Positions 61,939 through 64,000 of a stretch of DNA of 64,000 bases are shown here, piece after piece; the stretch's first letter is position 1, and every line of letters starts with the position of its first letter. Made by a program: the position numbers and the translations under genes. This DNA is from Pedobacter psychroterrae (lineage in GTDB: Bacteria > Bacteroidota > Bacteroidia > Sphingobacteriales > Sphingobacteriaceae): contig NZ_SJSL01000002.1 in NCBI RefSeq assembly GCF_004331695.1, positions 186,001 through 250,000 of the forward strand, written 5' to 3'. The notes under the pieces were generated by a model. The model ran no database searches. It worked only from the letters and a program-made list of their open reading frames with translations, and was not told the DNA's origin.

Positions 61939-63702
61939 ATGAAATCACTGGTTCTTGCTTTACTGCTCAGTGCACAAGGTCTCGTTGTCTATGCTCAGGC
62001 TGATACCTGGGTAGCTACCGATGCACTGGGCAGAAAAGTATTGCCCGAAGGAAAAGGAATTAAAAAGGATCGGTATGTAGGTATTTTTTATTTTATCTGG
62101 CAGGGTGCGCATGGTTACGACCTCAACAATGGAACAAATGCTACCGGGGGAGTAAAGGACAAGACTCCTGCAGATACCATTAGTCCGTACGACATCAGCA
62201 AGATGCTGGCAAAGAATCCATTGAAGCCTGAATATGGGCCTATACACGCTTTTCATCACTGGGGAGAACCCTATTTCGGTTACTACCTGTCGGACGATGA
62301 ATGGGTGATCAGGAAGCATGGGCAGATGTTGGGTGATGCGGGCATTGATGTACTGATCCTTGATGTGACCAATGCTTCAATCTACCTGCCGCAGGTTACA
62401 AAGATCGTAGAAACGTTCAGAAGCATGCGAAAACAGGGAATCAAAGTCCCCAATATCTCCTTTATTGTAAACAGTGCACCCGCGCAAACAGTTCAGCGCT
62501 TATACGAATATATCTACCAAAAGGAATTGTTTAAAGATTTTTGGTTTTACTGGAAAGGCAAGCCATTGCTGCTTTGTCCGCCTGAAGCACTGACCCCTGA
62601 AATGAAGACTTTCTTTTCTTCAAGGCAATCCTGGGCCTGGAGCAAAGACCAGAAATGGTTTGGAGACGGAAAGGATAAGTGGACCTGGCTAGACCATACC
62701 CCACAGTCGTATGGCTGGCATGAGGATAAAAATAAGCCGGAGCAGATCAGTGTGGCTGTAGCAGAACACCCGATGTCGAATATAGGCAGGAGCTTTCACG
62801 ATGGTAAAGAGCCGGATTTGAAGCAACCTGAGAAAGGGCTGTACTTTGCAGAGCAATGGAAGCGCGCACTGGAAGTAGATCCGGAGTTTGTGTTTATCAC
62901 CGGGTGGAACGAATGGATTGCCATGCGCTTTGATGACGGGGCTTCAGCGTACTTTTTAGGAAAGAAGATACCAAAAGGGGAAACTTATTTTGTGGACCTT
63001 TACAATGACGAATATAGCCGAGACGCAGAACCGGTAATGGGTGCTTTTAACGATAATTATTACTACCAGATGGTAGCTAACATTCGTAAATTTAAAGGCA
63101 CCCTGCCGGGTACTGTCTATCATAAAACAAACAAGATCCGGATTGATGGCAACTTTGCCGACTGGGCAAATACGGAAGTGGTCTTTGCCGACGACCCCGG
63201 TGATACTTTTCACCGTAAGCACGCAGGCTGGGGCAGGATCAAAGAATACACCAACAATACCGGGAGGAATGACATCATCGAATCAAGGATTACCAGTGAT
63301 GACGCAAACGTATATTTTTATGTAAAGACTAAAGGAGAATTGACTTCCTGGACGGATAAAGACTGGATGCAGTTGTACCTCAGCATTGGGGAAAGCAATC
63401 TTCCCCGCTGGGAGGGTTTTCAGTTCCTGATAAATGGCAAACCAAAGAGCCGCATAGCGACTGATATTCAGGTATACAAAGGTGGTAAGTGGTCTGGACT
63501 GGGAACTATCGGCATGAACAGCAAAGGCAATGAACTGGAGCTGGTAGTGCCGAAAAAACTGCTTGGAATAAAAGGCAAGCAATTTACCATCGACTTTAAA
63601 TGGTCAGATAACAGTCCGGCTCTTGAAAATGTCATGAATTGGCTGGATAATGGAGATACGGCGCCAAATGCACGTTTCGCCTACAGGTATATAAAGCAAT
63701 AA
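61939..63702 (+). CDS. GH71/GH99-like glycoside hydrolase with C-terminal CBM9-like domain
   Basis: This is a 587-aa exported protein with signal MKSLVLALLLSAQGLVVYAQ. Residues about 35-390 form a TIM-barrel related to GH99/GH71 (RYVGIFYFIWQG, FHHWGEPYFGYYLSDDEWVIRKHGQMLGDAGIDVLILDVTN, DPEFVFITGWNEWIAMRF). Residues about 395-587 form a beta domain of CBM9 type (KIRIDGNFADWANTEVVFADDPGD, ESRITSDDANVYFYVKTKGEL). GH99 members are endo-alpha-mannanases. The substrate here is not certain. As the last gene of the rhamnose operon, starting right after the GH78-like gene, it probably trims the same polysaccharide. Confidence 0.85.
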   Translation: MKSLVLALLLSAQGLVVYAQADTWVATDALGRKVLPEGKGIKKDRYVGIFYFIWQGAHGYDLNNGTNATGGVKDKTPADTISPYDISKMLAKNPLKPEYGPIHAFHHWGEPYFGYYLSDDEWVIRKHGQMLGDAGIDVLILDVTNASIYLPQVTKIVETFRSMRKQGIKVPNISFIVNSAPAQTVQRLYEYIYQKELFKDFWFYWKGKPLLLCPPEALTPEMKTFFSSRQSWAWSKDQKWFGDGKDKWTWLDHTPQSYGWHEDKNKPEQISVAVAEHPMSNIGRSFHDGKEPDLKQPEKGLYFAEQWKRALEVDPEFVFITGWNEWIAMRFDDGASAYFLGKKIPKGETYFVDLYNDEYSRDAEPVMGAFNDNYYYQMVANIRKFKGTLPGTVYHKTNKIRIDGNFADWANTEVVFADDPGDTFHRKHAGWGRIKEYTNNTGRNDIIESRITSDDANVYFYVKTKGELTSWTDKDWMQLYLSIGESNLPRWEGFQFLINGKPKSRIATDIQVYKGGKWSGLGTIGMNSKGNELELVVPKKLLGIKGKQFTIDFKWSDNSPALENVMNWLDNGDTAPNARFAYRYIKQ

Positions 63703-63704
63703 TT

Positions 63705-64000
63705 TTATATCGGGTTCTTTTTAAATACCCAGTAAGTCTGCAATACATAGTTAAAACCAAGAGATACGGCAATGTCTATAATAATCCGGCTGATCTTGTA
63801 GTCGATGTGGAGGTATGTTGTAAATAACCAGGTTCCTGATGACTTAAGCAGTATGCTGCCTGCTACTACCAAAACAAATCTGGCAAGCTGAGCGCCCACA
63901 GGTGAATGGCTTGCTTTGCTGCCTTCAAAAGTCCAGTATCGGTTGACCGTAAAGTTAAATACCGCCCCTATGACGCCGCCGATGGCTATAGAAACAGGAA
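63705..64000 (-). CDS. GtrA-family membrane protein (5' end outside window)
   Basis: The minus-strand frame is open from the right edge to the stop at 63705, about 98 codons. It contains PVSIAIGGVIGAVFNFTVNRYWTF, the signature of GtrA-like proteins, then two more helices (ARFVLVVAGSILLKSSGTWLF, ISRIIIDIAVSLGFNYVLQTYWVF). GtrA proteins are small four-helix membrane proteins thought to help flip lipid-linked sugars or otherwise serve cell-wall glycan synthesis. The N-terminal part is missing from the window. It converges with the rhamnose operon with 2 bases between stops. Confidence 0.85.
   Translation of the reverse strand, partial: PVSIAIGGVIGAVFNFTVNRYWTFEGSKASHSPVGAQLARFVLVVAGSILLKSSGTWLFTTYLHIDYKISRIIIDIAVSLGFNYVLQTYWVFKKNPI

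Overview
The window looks like chromosomal DNA of a Bacteroidota bacterium of the family Sphingobacteriaceae, most like Pedobacter. This rests on two SusC/SusD loci each headed by a FecI-type sigma factor and a FecR anti-sigma factor, on promoters of the Bacteroidota TAnnTTTG type, on TTG starts, and on family-typical proteins (DUF4199, DUF6266, GldG-type transporter, bifunctional rhamnulose-phosphate aldolase/dehydrogenase). The species call is inference from gene content.

Layout. 1-6829: two L,D-transpeptidase genes facing apart, then an overlapping run of a BatA/VWA membrane protein, a dihydroorotase-like protein that has lost most of its metal ligands, an acidic unknown protein and a DUF4199 membrane protein. 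6830-7950: a 16-bp minisatellite, a bidirectional terminator, and a DUF1080 hydrolase gene on the minus strand that shares a mirrored promoter with the next operon. 7953-16188: a long same-strand run of two family 2 glycosyltransferases, a membrane protein, a GH3-type adenylating enzyme, dxr (isoprenoid synthesis), rseP (site-2 protease), hscB (Fe-S co-chaperone) and a split YeeE/YedE sulfur-compound transporter. 16234-26665: sigma/anti-sigma, SusC, SusD, DUF4843 lipoprotein, PKD-like lipoprotein and a TlpA-like thioredoxin, probably an oligopeptide-type SusCD importer. 26785-29582: a two-component-propeller/YceI fusion lipoprotein, a shortened DUF6266 gene and two short tandem repeats. 29583-42875: a second sigma/anti-sigma/SusC/SusD set followed on the same strand by an ABC ATPase, a fused GldF-GldG-like permease and two tandem MutS-like ATPases without a mismatch-binding domain. 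This is the most unusual region. 42956-44404: metA, tRNA-Leu(CAA), DUF3817 protein. 44682-50083: a glutaminase-like (DUF4965) secreted protein, an acyltransferase, a small unknown gene and a serine hydrolase. 50088-63702: a heparinase II/III-like lyase diverging from an L-rhamnose operon (aldolase/dehydrogenase, isomerase, kinase, GH106, GH78-like and GH71/99-like enzymes). A GtrA-family gene runs off the right edge.

How the genes work together. The rhamnose operon encodes a full route: extracytoplasmic rhamnosidases release L-rhamnose, which the isomerase, kinase and bifunctional aldolase/dehydrogenase convert to dihydroxyacetone phosphate and oxidised lactaldehyde. In both FecI/FecR/SusC loci the SusC protein carries an N-terminal STN signalling domain, so ligand uptake probably feeds back through FecR to the sigma factor. 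In the second locus the SusCD pair seems tied to an inner-membrane ABC exporter and a cytoplasmic MutS-like pair. I know of no described function for that combination. All assignments come from reading the sequence and recalling families. No database search was run.
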